A stretch of 64,000 nucleotides of DNA from Flavobacterium agricola (GCF_025919725.1 NZ_CP081495.1:806001-870000); one strand, 5' to 3'. Shown: positions 17,280-26,117, numbered from the stretch's first letter. The notes: generated from the letters alone by a model not told the origin. Made by a program: numbers and translations.

Positions 17280-18166
17280 TGAATTTCAATAACTACTTAT
17301 TCAGGTGCTCAAGTTTGGGTAGGATAATGGTGGGGATTAACCCACCACTTACCTCAAACCAAGAAGCTGAACTACAACGGCTTTCTGAAAAGCACCAATC
17401 AGGTAAATTGACTGAAAAGCAGATAATCACATTGGGCGATTTACTAAACAAAAAATCAAACCCAAGGGATTTGACTATCGGAGTTAAGAATTATCTGCAA
17501 GAACTTCACGTAGAAACTTTGTTTGCACGATCTAAACACATCACAAACAAAAACTGCGAAAAAGGTATTAATGTAGAAGAGCAGTCTTTAACGCTTTATA
17601 CATTAAGCCAAAACAAATTTCTTCAAAAAAACAAAGAACGTTTTAATAATGATTTTATAACCGGAGAACCAGACAACAAGCAAGGGATTATCCGGGATAT
17701 AAAATCAAGTTGGGATTTTTCAACTTTTCCTTTTCATGACATTGACCTAAAAAACAAAACTTACTATTGGCAAATGCAAGGTTACATGTGGCTTACTGGG
17801 CTAAAGAAAGCGGAAATAGCTTACTGCTTAGTTGATACGCCATTCAAGAATATTGATGATGAATTAAGACGTTTGGATTGGAAGTTTGAATTGTTTGATG
17901 GTGACGGAAATATCAATGAAGATCGTATTGAATTGGTTGTTGAAACGGTATCTAACTTAATCTACACTAAAAAAGGTTTAGATGAATACTGCAACCAATC
18001 ACCAAACATCCGTATTGAATGGTTTACAGATTTTAAAGAGGTTGATTCTAAGTATAGAATTAAAATATTTGAGATTGACTACAACGAAGCTGATGTTGAG
18101 CTTATGAAAGTTCAAATTACAAAATGCAGAGAGTACATGAATGAACTGCAAAAATCTATTAATTAA
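17279..18166 (+). CDS. YqaJ/RecE-like phage exonuclease
   Basis: 295 residues. A PD-(D/E)XK nuclease core is visible: the acidic ITGEPDNKQG, then GIIRDIKSSW with the D-x-K pair, followed by YYWQMQGYMWLTG (the QxxxY helix of YqaJ/lambda exonucleases). It resects dsDNA ends to make substrate for RecT, encoded immediately upstream. Confidence 0.85.
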   Translation: MNFNNYLFRCSSLGRIMVGINPPLTSNQEAELQRLSEKHQSGKLTEKQIITLGDLLNKKSNPRDLTIGVKNYLQELHVETLFARSKHITNKNCEKGINVEEQSLTLYTLSQNKFLQKNKERFNNDFITGEPDNKQGIIRDIKSSWDFSTFPFHDIDLKNKTYYWQMQGYMWLTGLKKAEIAYCLVDTPFKNIDDELRRLDWKFELFDGDGNINEDRIELVVETVSNLIYTKKGLDEYCNQSPNIRIEWFTDFKEVDSKYRIKIFEIDYNEADVELMKVQITKCREYMNELQKSIN

Positions 18167-18186
18167 CATTTTTACAACCAAAAAAC

Positions 18187-18471
18187 ATGAAAAATATCGA
18201 TTTTACTAAGCTAAAGCATAACGAGAATACTATTGAAAATCAAAAGCATTTTGATGCGAATCAACCCAAGTTTTCAAACCAATGCAAGATCGTCTACGAT
18301 GCCCTTTTACGAGGAGAAAGATTAACTACTGCATATGCATTAATTCATTACGGAATAGGGGATTTAAGACGTAGAGTTAAAGATTTGAAAGACAACTTTA
18401 ATATTCCTGTTGAAAGTAGAGAAATTAAAGGCCGGTTTAAAGAATATTACTTACCAATCAACACTAATTAA
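18187..18471 (+). CDS. Phage helix-turn-helix protein (HTH_39-like)
   Basis: 94 residues; the segment SNQCKIVYDALLRGERLTTA followed by HYGIGDLRRRVKDL resembles the small winged HTH found in phage replication regions. It is probably a DNA-binding accessory protein. Confidence 0.65.
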   Translation: MKNIDFTKLKHNENTIENQKHFDANQPKFSNQCKIVYDALLRGERLTTAYALIHYGIGDLRRRVKDLKDNFNIPVESREIKGRFKEYYLPINTN

Positions 18472-18473
18472 TT

Positions 18474-18752
18474 ATGAATCAAATACAGATCATACAAGTA
18501 ACTCCTGAGCAGCTTAAACAAGTTGTTCAGGATGCTGTAAAAATCGAACTGGAGCAGTATTTAAAAAATCCGGAACCACAAAAAGAAGATGAATTGCTGA
18601 CACGAGAAGAAACGGCAGAACTTTTAAAAGTGAGTTTGGCAACACTTGATCGTTGGTCCAAGAATGGTAAGATGCAGCCTTTAAAAATTCAGCATAAAGT
18701 GTACTTCAAGAAGTCTGATATAGAAAAGGCGTTGAAGCCTGTTTTAAGGTAG
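18474..18752 (+). CDS. Excisionase/MerR-like HTH_17 DNA-binding protein
   Basis: 92 residues. An N-terminal helix is followed by the typical helix-turn-helix-wing LTREETAELLKVSLATLDRW, then KVYFKKSDIEKAL. This fold is shared by excisionases and many mobile-element regulators. It lies two bases after the previous HTH gene. Confidence 0.8.
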   Translation: MNQIQIIQVTPEQLKQVVQDAVKIELEQYLKNPEPQKEDELLTREETAELLKVSLATLDRWSKNGKMQPLKIQHKVYFKKSDIEKALKPVLR

Positions 18753-18766
18753 TTTGGAGGTTAGAT

Positions 18767-19574
18767 ATGAGCAAGGATAATACATTTTATTTTAGCCATG
18801 ATTATAACGCAAGAAGCGATATAAAAATACGAAATTTAATACTTAAACATGGCGCATTGGGCTATGGTGTTTACTGGATGCTCATTGAGGATTTGTATAA
18901 TAATACGAACGTATTACCATTGAATTACGACCTTATTGCGTTCGATTTACGAGTTGATAAAAACGTAATACAATCAATTATTAATGATTTTGATTTATTC
19001 ATTATCGACGGCGATTATTTTGGCTCTTTAAGCGTGCAAAGAAGACTTGATGAACGTAATGAAAAATCTAGGAAGGCAAGAGAATCAATAGCTAAGCGTT
19101 GGGAAAAAACAAAAACAGATACGAACGTATTACGACCTCAAAACAATCGTAATACTATAAAGGAAAGTAAAGTAAAGGAAAGTAAAGTAAAGGAAATAAA
19201 AGAATCTACTACTGACGTAGTAGATAATACCGACGACGACTTTTCAAAAATTTCAAATTCAAAATCTTCTATTAAAAAAACAGAACCTGAAAAAAGAAAA
19301 AAAAGTTGCGCCAAAAAAAAGAAATGAAGATTTCGCTTTGGATACTAAAACAGATTTGCATTGGAAAGAACAAGTTTGCATGATTTACCAAATCAAGCTT
19401 CCAGAAGTTGATTCTCTTCTAGATCAATTTGTTTTGTTTTTAGCTGTTCAGCAAAAAGTTCACTCTTCCAAAAAAGAGTTTGTGAGCCATTTTAACAACT
19501 GGTCAAGAAAAGAAATCCAAAACAAAGTGAAAAACGCAACAAGGCCTACAACAACTTTTTCAATGAACAGATAA
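18767..19574 (+). CDS. Phage replication protein (Lin1244/DUF4373-like), split at a poly-A run
   Basis: The first frame (186 residues, to 19327) has the N-terminal domain FSHDYNARSDIKIRNLILKH and ALGYGVYWMLIEDLYNN seen in phage replication-initiation proteins, then a Lys/Ser-rich linker. It ends in artificial-looking KKKK. A one-base shift in the A8 run at 19297-19304 joins it to KKRNEDFALDTKTDLHWKEQ and the rest of the frame that ends at 19574. Together they make one protein of about 268 residues. Slippage on A8, a true frameshift or a sequence error are all possible. The DnaC-like loader gene follows. Confidence 0.72.
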
Positions 19575-19577
19575 GCT

Positions 19578-20447
19578 ATGGCAGAAAGCATAAAAGACAT
19601 CATTCAAAAACCTGTCTCGAGAAAGCGATATGAGTTTTTAAAGCGGTTTAATAATTTAACCGAAGATGAAAAAACAGAAATAAGCCGTTTTGAGCAAGAA
19701 AACAAACCCAAACAAGTATTTACTCTAAAAGAAGTTAAAAGTCGCCCAAATGGCAAAATTCTAAACAAAGAAACGCTATGGAAAGCCTTTTTGAAAGAGT
19801 ACTTTGAACAAAACAAAGTTAATTTCCAAAAAACGCATGATTCTGTTATAAATGTTTCTAGCGTTATGAAGTACTTTTTGCGTGATGAAACTTTTTTTGA
19901 TTCACTGAATTTGGTAACGAGTTTTGATAAAGGCAAATTAACTCCAAGTTTTGACAAAGGCTTGCTAATCATCGGTAATTATGGCAATGGTAAATCTTCT
20001 ATGTTAAGAGCATTGTCTGGCGCAATTAATAATATGTATTTACAAGCCTATAATGAGAATTGGCAGACACTTCCACAATGGCAAAGCGTAAGATTTTCTT
20101 ATCACAATGTGCATGATGTTGTTACTGATTTTGAGTGCATTGATAACAATGAATCAAGAGCGAATTTTTACAAAAAATACTCAGGGTTTAGACATTGTTA
20201 CGATGACATCAAAAAAGAAAAAATCGCATCGAATTTTGGTAAAACAAATTTGATGAAAGAGATCATTGAGAAACGCTACGATAACAAGGCAAAAACCTTT
20301 GCGATATGTAACTATGACGATGCTTTTCCAAACAATTTAGAACATGCAGTTTTAGAATTTGGTGCTAAATATGGGGGCCATGTTTTAGACAGGATATTTG
20401 AAATGTTTAACATCCTTGAATTCAAGGGCAAATCATTTAGAAAATGA
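19578..20447 (+). CDS. DnaC/IstB-like ATPase, probable helicase loader
   Basis: 289 residues. The Walker A motif IIGNYGNGKSS is at about 131-141. The C-terminal DRIFEMFNILEFKGKSFRK resembles the end of DnaC-type loaders. It likely loads a replicative helicase, probably the host's, at the phage origin. It follows the replication-initiation protein and overlaps the next gene by four bases (ATGA). Confidence 0.8.
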   Translation: MAESIKDIIQKPVSRKRYEFLKRFNNLTEDEKTEISRFEQENKPKQVFTLKEVKSRPNGKILNKETLWKAFLKEYFEQNKVNFQKTHDSVINVSSVMKYFLRDETFFDSLNLVTSFDKGKLTPSFDKGLLIIGNYGNGKSSMLRALSGAINNMYLQAYNENWQTLPQWQSVRFSYHNVHDVVTDFECIDNNESRANFYKKYSGFRHCYDDIKKEKIASNFGKTNLMKEIIEKRYDNKAKTFAICNYDDAFPNNLEHAVLEFGAKYGGHVLDRIFEMFNILEFKGKSFRK

Positions 20448-20737
20448 GTGAAATTTTAGAACAAATTAAGGAGTCGAATTATGCAGTAACTATGGTAGTT
20501 GATGCTCCTGAAAAAGTTTTTAATCCTGAAAAACATTATATCAATGACAAAGGCTCTCTGTTTAAAATAAGTCATGAAATATTGGGGCTAAACGAATGGG
20601 AATTTGACATTTTCAAACGCTTGGTAAGATGTCGTAAAAAAGGGCAATTCAATCAAGATTTACAAAAAATGCGTAATACACTAGACTTGTATGAGCAGGA
20701 ATATGAAGGAATTGAAAACACTAAAACTTCCCGATAG
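20444..20737 (+). CDS. Hypothetical early protein (97 aa)
   Basis: 97 residues, acidic and helical (LNEWEFDIFKRLVRCRKKGQ). It is translationally coupled to the loader gene by the ATGA overlap. Its final codons contain the first copy of the AAACTTCCC leader motif. Confidence 0.55.
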   Translation: MSEILEQIKESNYAVTMVVDAPEKVFNPEKHYINDKGSLFKISHEILGLNEWEFDIFKRLVRCRKKGQFNQDLQKMRNTLDLYEQEYEGIENTKTSR

Positions 20738-20756
20738 TAGCAATCGGTTAAACGAA

Positions 20757-20909
20757 ATGAAAAACGCAGAAATAGAAAAATACGCGATTGAGTTTACAGA
20801 GTGGTTAATACTTAATTGCGACTTAAAAAGTCATGGTGTTTTTGCCTATCGAGGTGACGAGATGACACAGAAAGAGCTTGTTAAAATCTTTAATAAAACC
20901 AGAAAATAA
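20757..20909 (+). CDS. Small hypothetical protein (50 aa)
   Basis: 50 residues from the ATG that follows a short hairpin leader (AAACTTCCC motif). A longer version from 20691 would overlap the previous gene out of frame, so I prefer the shorter start. The C-terminus has TQKELVKIFNKTRK, resembling part of an HTH. Unrecognised. Confidence 0.5.
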   Translation: MKNAEIEKYAIEFTEWLILNCDLKSHGVFAYRGDEMTQKELVKIFNKTRK

Positions 20910-20943
20910 TTGAATCTAATTAACTACAAAAAACCATAAAAAA

Positions 20944-21126
20944 ATGAAAAATTTTAAAAAATACTTGAGACAAACAGCGGTTATTTACGCTAGTGTATTT
21001 TTTGTTTGTACGCTTACATTTATTGTAATCGACTACCAAACTCCGAAGCACCCACTTTTATTTTTAAAATTAATTGTTACGGCAATAGTTGGGTGGGAGT
21101 GCTTTAAAAAACTTTGTAAAAACTAA
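20944..21126 (+). CDS. Small membrane protein (60 aa)
   Basis: 60 residues with two hydrophobic segments (AVIYASVFFVCTLTFIVI and LFLKLIVTAIVGWECF). Function unknown. It lies in the early cluster. Confidence 0.5.
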   Translation: MKNFKKYLRQTAVIYASVFFVCTLTFIVIDYQTPKHPLLFLKLIVTAIVGWECFKKLCKN

Positions 21127-21166
21127 AACTTCCCACTTGTAGTAAGTTAAAATCAAATAAATAACC

Positions 21167-21412
21167 ATGTCAAGAGAAAAAAAGCCACTTGAAAACAAAC
21201 GTACTGATGGCGGTTCTATTGGTACAATACAAGAAAAATACATTGAGCGATTAAACGCACTTTCTAACCTTGCCAAAGCTAAAGAAATTGAAGAAAGAAA
21301 AAAGATTAGCAAAGGTTATGTATGGATGCGAAATTCAGCAATAAGAACCACTAAACTTGTTATCCCAGAAAATAAAGATAAGGCAATTAAAGAAGGGTAT
21401 TATGAATTGTAA
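21167..21412 (+). CDS. Hypothetical early protein (81 aa)
   Basis: 81 residues, strongly basic and helical, unrecognised. It is preceded by the second copy of the AAACTTCCC hairpin leader and overlaps the next gene by eleven bases. Confidence 0.5.
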   Translation: MSREKKPLENKRTDGGSIGTIQEKYIERLNALSNLAKAKEIEERKKISKGYVWMRNSAIRTTKLVIPENKDKAIKEGYYEL

Positions 21413-21590
21413 AACAAGCAGATTGAGTAAAAAACAACATCAAGCTTTGTATGATAAAGTAATAGACTCATTTTTAACGCTTGAAGAAAACACAGTGCCT
21501 GCCTTGGCTAAAAAACACAAACTTCCAGAATCAAGAATTCATAAAATATTAGACCAATATTTTAGAGCAAAACAAAAATCTAACCAATAA
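21402..21590 (+). CDS. Small HTH-like protein (62 aa)
   Basis: 62 residues from the ATG inside the end of the previous gene. LEENTVPALAKKHKLPESRI has the shape of a helix-turn-helix, followed by a basic tail. It is probably DNA binding; not a recognised family. Confidence 0.5.
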   Translation: MNCKTSRLSKKQHQALYDKVIDSFLTLEENTVPALAKKHKLPESRIHKILDQYFRAKQKSNQ

Positions 21591-21603
21591 CCAAAAACTA
21601 AAA

Positions 21604-21774
21604 ATGAATAGTGAAATTGTCAATGACCTTGTTGGTTTAAAAACCCAACTAAAAGAAATTTCAAACAAAGTTTCTAAGTCAAGCAAAAGCATTGAAGAAG
21701 CCCAAATAAGATTAAAACCTTTTTGCAGTCTTGAAATTGAAATCGAAAAAACTATTAAAAAAATAAAACAATAG
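21604..21774 (+). CDS. Small coiled-coil protein (56 aa)
   Basis: 56 residues, heptad-like helical protein (LVGLKTQLKEISNKVSKSSK) with a Lys-rich C-terminus. No family recognised. Spacing to both neighbours is short and co-directional. Confidence 0.45.
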   Translation: MNSEIVNDLVGLKTQLKEISNKVSKSSKSIEEAQIRLKPFCSLEIEIEKTIKKIKQ

Positions 21775-21802
21775 TTAGCCTACTAAGGGCAAAATAAAAT
21801 GT

Positions 21803-22243
21803 TTGTCAAAAACAACCTTCATAGGCATTGATCCTGATGTAACTAAATCAGGAGTAGCCTTAAAAAATGGTAAAGAGTTCGAGTTGTTTAACAAAACCTT
21901 CTTTGAGCTTTTCGAGTTCCTGAAACTTCAAAAACAAGAAGCTGAGATTATCAACAAAAAACTAATAGTTGTAATCGAATGTGGCTTCTTAAACAAATCC
22001 AACTGGCATAAAAAAGTAAATGGTTCTGCATCTATGAACTCTAAAATAGGAGAGAGAACAGGCGCCAATTTTGAAACTGCCAAGAAAATCTGTGAAATGT
22101 GCGAGTACCTGCAAATAGACTTTAGGCAAATAAGGCCAACAAAGTCTAAGGTAAATGCTGCCTTTTTTTCACAAATAACTGGATATAAAAAACGAAGTAA
22201 TCAAGAACAACGAGATGCTTATATGCTGATCCACGGATTGTAA
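21803..22243 (+). CDS. RuvC-like Holliday junction resolvase
   Basis: 146 residues with an RNase H-like fold: FIGIDPDVTKSGVAL (first catalytic Asp), LIVVIECGF (second acidic residue) and NQEQRDAYMLIHGL (last Asp in the C-terminal helix). It is likely to resolve branched phage DNA. No ATG exists in frame; translation would start at TTG 21803. An ATG at 21799 would be in frame if the TTT after it were TT. Confidence 0.8.
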   Translation: MSKTTFIGIDPDVTKSGVALKNGKEFELFNKTFFELFEFLKLQKQEAEIINKKLIVVIECGFLNKSNWHKKVNGSASMNSKIGERTGANFETAKKICEMCEYLQIDFRQIRPTKSKVNAAFFSQITGYKKRSNQEQRDAYMLIHGL

Positions 22244-22288
22244 AAAATGGATCAGCTTTAAAAAAAAATTTATAAAAACAGCTTAATT

Positions 22289-22666
22289 ATGGAAATATCA
22301 GGCAATATCCGACACATCGGACAAACAATAGCAGTGACACAATCATTCAATAAACGTGAATTAGTTGTTACCACGGAAGAACAATACCCGCAATCAATTT
22401 TAATTGAATTTCATCAAGACAAATGCAGCCTTTTAGATGGTTTAATTTTAGGAACAGCAGTTAAGGTTGGTATTAATTTACGAGGTCGTGAATGGGCCAA
22501 TCCACAAGGCGAAACAAAGTATTTTAATACAATTGTTGGCTGGAGAGTTGAAAAGCTGAATAACCAATCAGCAGTTGATAATTATCAAGCTAGACCACAG
22601 CAAACAGTCCATGAGCAAGCAGCAATGGATTTGAATGGGGACACTAGTGATGACTTACCCTTTTAA
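22289..22666 (+). CDS. DUF3127 protein, phage ssDNA-binding type
   Basis: 125 residues. An OB-fold-like DUF3127 domain (GNIRHIGQTIAVTQSFNKRE) is followed by a flexible linker and the acidic tip DTSDDLPF, like the host SSB. It probably coats ssDNA in phage replication or recombination. It is the last gene of the rightward early cluster. Confidence 0.82.
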   Translation: MEISGNIRHIGQTIAVTQSFNKRELVVTTEEQYPQSILIEFHQDKCSLLDGLILGTAVKVGINLRGREWANPQGETKYFNTIVGWRVEKLNNQSAVDNYQARPQQTVHEQAAMDLNGDTSDDLPF

Positions 22667-22683
22667 TCGATTAAACAAAATTA

Positions 22684-22730
22684 ACAACTCACTTCAGCTC
22701 TTAGTTAAAACCTTTGAATTGGAGTGAGTT
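22684..22730. terminator. Possible terminator after the early cluster
   Basis: AACTCACT pairs with AGTGAGTT across a 31-base loop. The stem is good but the loop is long and the T-run weak. It sits between the convergent DUF3127 and FkbM genes. Confidence 0.35.
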
Positions 22731-22801
22731 ATTTTAAGCTGTATAGTAATAAAAAGAAAAAATATTACATTTTCTCCTTTCAAACCGCAATCGAAATAAT
22801 A

Positions 22802-23695
22802 TTATGTTGCAGAAAATATTTTTTCAACAATTTTAGAATTCTCAACAGTGCATAGTAAAAAGTTATAAGAAGAGCTTTTAGAAAGGGTTGTGACTTTGGA
22901 AACACCATTTTTTTCATCAATATTATAAAAAACATATCCAAGCTTATTAACCAAAGCCTCTATGCCTTTAGCAATTTCTTCGTTTAATATTTCAACAAGA
23001 ATAGTTGGCATATTCTGCTCAATAGTTTCCATAGCTCCTTCAAAAACCTGAACTTCAAAAGTTTCAACATCAATTTTTATTAAATCAACTTTTGGGATAT
23101 TATTGTTCTTAACAAATGTATCTAACCTTATTGTAGGCACAGCGCTTTCTATAATTTTATGATTAGATTTAGCTTTTTTGGGCTGAATTAAACTAGCGGT
23201 AGTACTATGAATACTGTCAAAATCATAAAATGTAGCTATTCCGTTCTTATTAGAGATAGCATTATTTGAAGCAACAATATTATAATTATTCCTTTTTATA
23301 TTATCAGACAATTTTAAATTAATTCTATCAACAGGTTCAAAGGCATATACATTTGCCTTTTCATTGATACATTTTGCCAGAAGCGAATATACACCTGTAT
23401 TAGCACCAATGTCAATAATATAATTAGAACTCCTAGCAAATTCAGACCAAATCTTCAAAGAGTTTTTTTCCCATTCTCCATAAATGCCAGTCCAAAAAAT
23501 ACATTTTTCAATATATGAGTCATTAAAGTTTCTCAATAAAAAACTTTTGTTAGGCTCAACCTGAACTTTAAACACACCTTCAAAATATAGGTTTCTATAG
23601 ATACGTTTATTAAAATTAAAAAGGAAATTTAACAAAAAACAAATACTTTTCTTAAATGGTAGTTTTTTGTAAATGTATAATATTGGTTTTTTCAT
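22802..23695 (-). CDS. FkbM-family methyltransferase (phage cargo)
   Basis: 297 residues. The SAM-binding motif SNYIIDIGANTGVYSLLAK, acidic ribose-binding AFEPVDRIN, and KVDLIKIDVETFEVQVFEGA are diagnostic of the FkbM class, which O-methylates sugars or small molecules. It runs against the surrounding phage genes, is more AT-rich, and no phage function is expected of it, so it is probably a lysogenic-conversion gene that may alter the host's surface glycans. That role is inference. Confidence 0.85.
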   Translation of the reverse strand: MKKPILYIYKKLPFKKSICFLLNFLFNFNKRIYRNLYFEGVFKVQVEPNKSFLLRNFNDSYIEKCIFWTGIYGEWEKNSLKIWSEFARSSNYIIDIGANTGVYSLLAKCINEKANVYAFEPVDRINLKLSDNIKRNNYNIVASNNAISNKNGIATFYDFDSIHSTTASLIQPKKAKSNHKIIESAVPTIRLDTFVKNNNIPKVDLIKIDVETFEVQVFEGAMETIEQNMPTILVEILNEEIAKGIEALVNKLGYVFYNIDEKNGVSKVTTLSKSSSYNFLLCTVENSKIVEKIFSAT

Positions 23696-24038
23696 ACTTT
23701 ATATTGTTCTAATCATAGAAATCAAAAGTACTCAATTTTAACATATATCTAATAAAATGTTAAAAAAAATCTATAATCAAGCTTATGTATTAGTTAAATT
23801 GAGTAATATAAGATTGCGTATTTAACACACATAGATATCATATAGCTAAGTGAACAAAATATATAAAACGATAAATAAACTCAGAATAAACAAATTTTGC
23901 GTTTATTAGAAATTAAAAAATAGTTTCTGAGTTATCTGATATGTGATTGAGTGTTATTTTAAAAAACTAAGTTATATCCCGTTAAAAAAATGGATAATAT
24001 TTAGGTATATGATTACAATTTTAAAAATTAATGCAATT
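23696..24038. other. AT-rich spacer upstream of the FkbM gene
   Basis: About 340 bp of very AT-rich DNA with no credible gene. It must hold the leftward promoter for the FkbM gene and any rightward promoter for the next gene. No clear consensus or repeat was found. Confidence 0.4.
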
Positions 24039-24419
24039 ATGACAAAAGAAGACAAAATAAAAGAGGCTTGGGGGTGTTTAATGCCAGAACACGGAGTAAA
24101 AGAAAACGGCTGGACAGCAGAGCAGATATTAAACAAAGATTTAGAAAAATACAGATATGGTAAATTTGACTTAGTGTACTCTAAAACGGGTGCATTTGCT
24201 AGACCAAAATCACTACAAGGAATTGAAACTAATAACGGTTGGGTTAAAATAGAAAGTGAAGCGGATTTGCCTAAAGAAAACGGTAAATATTTAACTTATA
24301 GAAAAAATGGAATAATTATAGAAGAATATTTTTATTTAAGTCATCCTTATTCATGGCAAAAATTCTATAACGTCACCCACTACCAACCAATAGAAAAACC
24401 AAAACCACCAATTTATTAA
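24039..24419 (+). CDS. DUF551-like phage protein
   Basis: 126 residues from the ATG in MTKEDKIKEAWG. A longer start at 23943 exists but its first 32 codons look non-coding. The C-terminal part (WVKIESEADLPKENGKYLTY then THYQPIEKPKPP) resembles DUF551-type phage proteins that end in a WxP-EPP motif. Function unknown. Confidence 0.6.
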   Translation: MTKEDKIKEAWGCLMPEHGVKENGWTAEQILNKDLEKYRYGKFDLVYSKTGAFARPKSLQGIETNNGWVKIESEADLPKENGKYLTYRKNGIIIEEYFYLSHPYSWQKFYNVTHYQPIEKPKPPIY

Positions 24420-24467
24420 AATGACATTTCATAATATTTACGATTTAATGAACATTAAGTTGTATCA

Positions 24468-24497
24468 AAAAAGCCAATTTTAAGTAATTGGCTTTTT
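24468..24497. terminator. Intrinsic terminator
   Basis: AAAAGCCAATT / AATTGGCTTTT stem with a short loop and T-run, 50 bp after the DUF551-like gene. Confidence 0.85.
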
Positions 24498-24560
24498 GTT
24501 TTTATGCTATTTTTTAAAATGTTAAAGTTTAATTTTATTTAAAAATATTCACCTAAAAAG

Positions 24561-24591
24561 TTTGTGTATCGCAAACTATTTTGTATATTTG
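24561..24591 (+). promoter_or_regulatory. Promoter for the 114-residue gene
   Basis: TTTG at 24561-24564, a 19-bp spacer and TATATTTG at 24584-24591: an exact Bacteroidota-type promoter, 59 bp before the ATG. Confidence 0.7.
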
Positions 24592-24649
24592 AATATCAAA
24601 ATAAAGCAAGGGTTCTTTGAAATAGTGTTAACATTAAAACAGTTATAAA

Positions 24650-24994
24650 ATGGAAAAGTTAATCAGACGAGTTTGGGATTACTCACAAAACAACCCATAC
24701 GGTTTTACATTAGATTTAGAAACAATGAAACCAATAAAATTCGGAATTTCAGTTGCTTACTTAGAAACACAAAACAGCTTCGGTAAACAATCACTTGAAC
24801 AAGTTATAAACCACGCTCTAAAACATAACAAAATAGTGGGTGGGTGGTTAAATGATGAAAACAATCAATATTACTTTGATTCAATAAAAATCTTTAAAAA
24901 TTCAGACTTAAAAAAAGCAATAGAATTTGCAAAGCAAAACGAACAAATAGCAATATTTGATATTACAAACTTAAAAGAAATAAAAATTAAATAG
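24650..24994 (+). CDS. Hypothetical protein (114 aa), monocistronic
   Basis: 114 residues, soluble alpha/beta, unrecognised (VWDYSQNNPYGFTLDLET). It has its own strong promoter and a terminator hairpin, which is unusual within the phage. The unit is flanked by inverted AAGCAAGGG / CCCTTGCTT sequences, so it may be an independently expressed accessory gene. Confidence 0.6.
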   Translation: MEKLIRRVWDYSQNNPYGFTLDLETMKPIKFGISVAYLETQNSFGKQSLEQVINHALKHNKIVGGWLNDENNQYYFDSIKIFKNSDLKKAIEFAKQNEQIAIFDITNLKEIKIK

Positions 24995-25011
24995 GGAGGG
25001 TAAAACCTCCC
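24994..25011 (+). terminator. Hairpin at the end of the 114-residue gene
   Basis: GGGAGG / CCTCCC stem with a six-base loop at the stop codon. No strong T-run follows, so the termination efficiency is uncertain. Confidence 0.5.
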
Positions 25012-25048
25012 GCCCTTGCTTATTTATTATTAATAAATATTAGGTATT

Positions 25049-25474
25049 ATGAAACAGTTAACAAAAGAGCAAAAGCAATCAATTGCCAACTATAAAAAAG
25101 CAGGCATTGAAATTACTATATCAGAAAATGGAACAATCGTTATTGAACAAAAAAGATTGATTAATGGGTATATTCTTAATCAAAAAGAATTACACCAAAG
25201 GGCAAGAGATATTTTTCCTGAAGGAATAATTAAAACAATTGTATTTTCTTTAAATGTAGATAGTATTACCGTAGAATGGATTAATGCTAAAATGGAAGAA
25301 TTTGGCATCAAAAGAAATGATCTAATCAAACAATTAGCCTTTGATAAATCTACATTGTCGCTTTTACTTTCTGGTGGTAGAGGTCTAACAAAATCAGTTA
25401 AAGCAACTTTCTTTTATTACTTTTTGACGTATGAATTAAATAGGGATTTTAGAGAGCATCTTAATTCTAATTAA
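25049..25474 (+). CDS. HTH-domain phage protein (141 aa)
   Basis: 141 residues. The C-terminal half (VEWINAKMEEFGIKRNDLIK, then DKSTLSLLLSGGRGLTKSVK) is an Xre-like helix-turn-helix; the N-terminal half is unrecognised. It lies directly before the terminase genes, so it could be a late-gene regulator acting on the GCATAATATGC palindromes. That link is inference. Confidence 0.6.
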   Translation: MKQLTKEQKQSIANYKKAGIEITISENGTIVIEQKRLINGYILNQKELHQRARDIFPEGIIKTIVFSLNVDSITVEWINAKMEEFGIKRNDLIKQLAFDKSTLSLLLSGGRGLTKSVKATFFYYFLTYELNRDFREHLNSN

Positions 25475-25475
25475 T

Positions 25476-25505
25476 GCATAATATGCCGATTTTTATGTAT
25501 ATTTG
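25476..25505 (+). promoter_or_regulatory. Late promoter with GCATAATATGC palindrome
   Basis: A perfect 11-bp palindrome GCATAATATGC at 25476-25486 sits at the -33 position of a TATATTTG -7 box (25498-25505) upstream of the terminase small-subunit gene. The -33 TTTG is missing, which fits activator-dependent transcription. Confidence 0.5.
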
Positions 25506-25535
25506 TCTAAATGATAATTAATAAGCAATATCATT

Positions 25536-26117
25536 ATGGCAAAAGAAACTACAAAGAAAATACCGGCAAAGAAAACTACTACTAAGGCAAAACCTAAAGT
25601 GGAAAAAGCTGCTACAAGAAAGATAGGCAAGCCAGTACAATGGACCGTAGATAAAAAAGCTAAAGCTATTGAAATTATACTTCATGAGATTGCTGAAAAT
25701 GGGAAGAGTACACGTGCTATACTAACAAATGCAGACAGAAATATCTTACCTAGTAATGTTACCTTTTGTGAATGGTTAGCGAATGATGAAGATTTAGCTA
25801 AGCAATACGCGCGCGCCTGTGAATTAAGGGCAGAGTTCTTACTTGATGAGGCTTTAGATATAGTTGATGATACATCGAACGATTTTGTCAAAACTGACCT
25901 TGGCGATGGTGTTGTAGTTGAAAAGCTTAACCCTGAAAATATCCAAAGAAGTAGATTAAGGTTTGACGCGCGAAAGTGGATGATCGGAAAGCTTAATCCT
26001 AAAAAATACGGTGATAAAATTTCTCACACAATTGACTCGAAGTCAGAGGTGCTTATAGAAACTCCGGAAGAAAGGGAAAAACGAATACAGGAACTGCTTG
26101 TTAAAATGGGAAAATAA
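25536..26117 (+). CDS. Terminase small subunit
   Basis: 193 residues. A basic N-terminal tail (Lys/Thr-rich) precedes a helical DNA-binding core (NVTFCEWLANDEDLAKQYAR, then ACELRAEFLLDEALDI) with the shape of terminase small subunits that use a resolvase-like HTH. It recognises the packaging site on the genome. It precedes the large subunit by about 1.7 kb with small genes between. Confidence 0.8.
   Translation: MAKETTKKIPAKKTTTKAKPKVEKAATRKIGKPVQWTVDKKAKAIEIILHEIAENGKSTRAILTNADRNILPSNVTFCEWLANDEDLAKQYARACELRAEFLLDEALDIVDDTSNDFVKTDLGDGVVVEKLNPENIQRSRLRFDARKWMIGKLNPKKYGDKISHTIDSKSEVLIETPEEREKRIQELLVKMGK

Noticed and set aside
24421..24483. 20-codon frame beginning ATGACATTTC
   Set aside because: Too short, and its end runs into the terminator hairpin.
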